A stretch of 6,822 bases of DNA, taken from the NCBI GenBank assembly GCA_948742005.1, contig CAPYQR010000010.1:1-6822 (forward strand), given 5' to 3'. The position numbers and the translations under genes were made by a program. The first letter of the stretch is position 1, and the number at the start of each line of letters is the position of its first letter. Shown piece by piece: positions 6,413-6,822 of the stretch. Under the pieces are notes generated by a model. It had not been told where the DNA came from. It worked only from the letters and a program-made list of their open reading frames with translations, and made no database searches. The DNA comes from an uncultured bacterium. Its GTDB lineage: Bacteria; Cyanobacteriota; Vampirovibrionia; Gastranaerophilales; Gastranaerophilaceae.

Positions 6413-6427
6413 CTGTCTATTTTAATG

Positions 6428-6822
6428 TTATTTTGCTAACTTAATCTTTTTCAACTTCGTTTTTTGAAAAATCATAATATATTCATGTTCAAAAATATTA
6501 AATCCGCCTGATAATGCTCTATATCTCCAAAGGTTTGCAGTTTTACCTTTTGCTTTTTCGTTTCCTGTTATGTTTTTTACAATAACCGCTTTTGTAACAA
6601 AGCCAAGTTCTTCCATTCTTTTCTGGCATTCAAAACCAAGTGAAACATAACGGCTGTTTGCATATTTATCGCCGATAATCAATGCTGCAAAGCGATTTTG
6701 TTCGAGTAAATCATAGCCGTTTTTAGCAACTTTTTTAAAAAGTTCATAAAATTCCTCGGTTGAGGAGCAATTTGATAAATCTTCTTTTTTATCTGAAAAT
6801 TTAATAATATCATCATAAGGCG
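6428..6822 (-). CDS. DNA methyltransferase (N6-adenine/N4-cytosine type), C-terminal part, 5' end outside window
   Basis: The frame is open from the right edge to the TAA at 6430-6428, giving 130 full codons. A TTG at 6682 can look like a start but coding continues far upstream of it, so the true start lies outside. The visible part opens with PYDDIIKFSD and then EDLSN, matching the end of a catalytic (D/N)PPY motif IV; the edge codon ends in CG, compatible with a Pro. Then come FAALIIGDKYANSRYVSLGF (44-63), ELGFVTKAVIVKN (71-83) and EHEYIMIFQK (111-120). The IGD...PLGF...GF..KE.I.K...HEY..VF.K pattern is known from site-specific DNA methylases, including phage-borne and orphan ones. The SAM-binding motif I would be upstream, beyond the window. 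Whether a restriction partner exists cannot be seen. The Lys-rich tail TKLKKIKLAK might touch DNA. Confidence 0.78.
   Translation of the reverse strand, partial: PYDDIIKFSDKKEDLSNCSSTEEFYELFKKVAKNGYDLLEQNRFAALIIGDKYANSRYVSLGFECQKRMEELGFVTKAVIVKNITGNEKAKGKTANLWRYRALSGGFNIFEHEYIMIFQKTKLKKIKLAK

Noticed and set aside
6428..6682. Stand-alone 84-residue gene starting at TTG 6682
   Set aside because: Coding continues without a stop to the right edge and carries methyltransferase motif IV, so the TTG is an internal Leu codon.
1..6822. CRISPR array, tRNA or rRNA genes, insertion sequence or attachment site
   Set aside because: No regularly spaced direct repeats, no cloverleaf-like GC-rich segments, no transposase frame and no terminal inverted repeats with target duplications were seen on reading both strands.

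Overview
The window reads as chromosomal DNA of an AT-rich, didermic (Gram-negative-type) bacterium. An outer-membrane efflux channel with a signal peptide, a periplasmic adaptor and a 14-helix transporter only make sense with two membranes. The N-terminal style of the 420-residue protein at 458-1720 (MGLSASQ.R...LTARK.DLE.RAQQIS) is one I associate from memory with gut Gastranaerophilales (Vampirovibrionia, 'Melainabacteria'). That lineage call is an inference and was not tested by a search.

Layout, left to right. (1) At 1-371 (+) is the C-terminal ATP-binding domain of a sensor histidine kinase, cut by the window edge, with unusually degenerate glycine boxes. (2) At about 391-428 a strong hairpin works as a shared terminator between two convergent genes. 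(3) At 458-1720 (-) is a cysteine-free protein without a signal peptide. It has helical, coiled-coil-like ends around a Gly/Thr/Ser-rich beta centre, an architecture resembling flagellar-type axial proteins. (4) At 1876-3240 (-) is an outer-membrane factor of the TolC/NodT type. (5) At 3241-3355 is a compact divergent control region with an 18-bp perfect inverted repeat. (6) At 3356-6379 (+) is a tight marR-emrA-emrB operon ending in a hairpin terminator. (7) At 6428-6822 (-) is the C-terminal part of a DNA methyltransferase, cut by the right edge.

The core of the window is a complete, self-regulated EmrAB-TolC-type tripartite drug or toxic-compound efflux system. The inner-membrane DHA2 antiporter (EmrB), the adaptor (EmrA) and the outer-membrane channel are encoded back to back on opposite strands. 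A MarR repressor is the first gene of the pump operon. The best operator candidate lies in the 17-bp spacer of a plausible marR promoter and also over the -35 of a plausible promoter for the channel gene, so one repressor could shut both transcription units. The parts are all known families. The least explained element is the axial-like protein, followed by the degenerate kinase ATP site and the promoter geometry.
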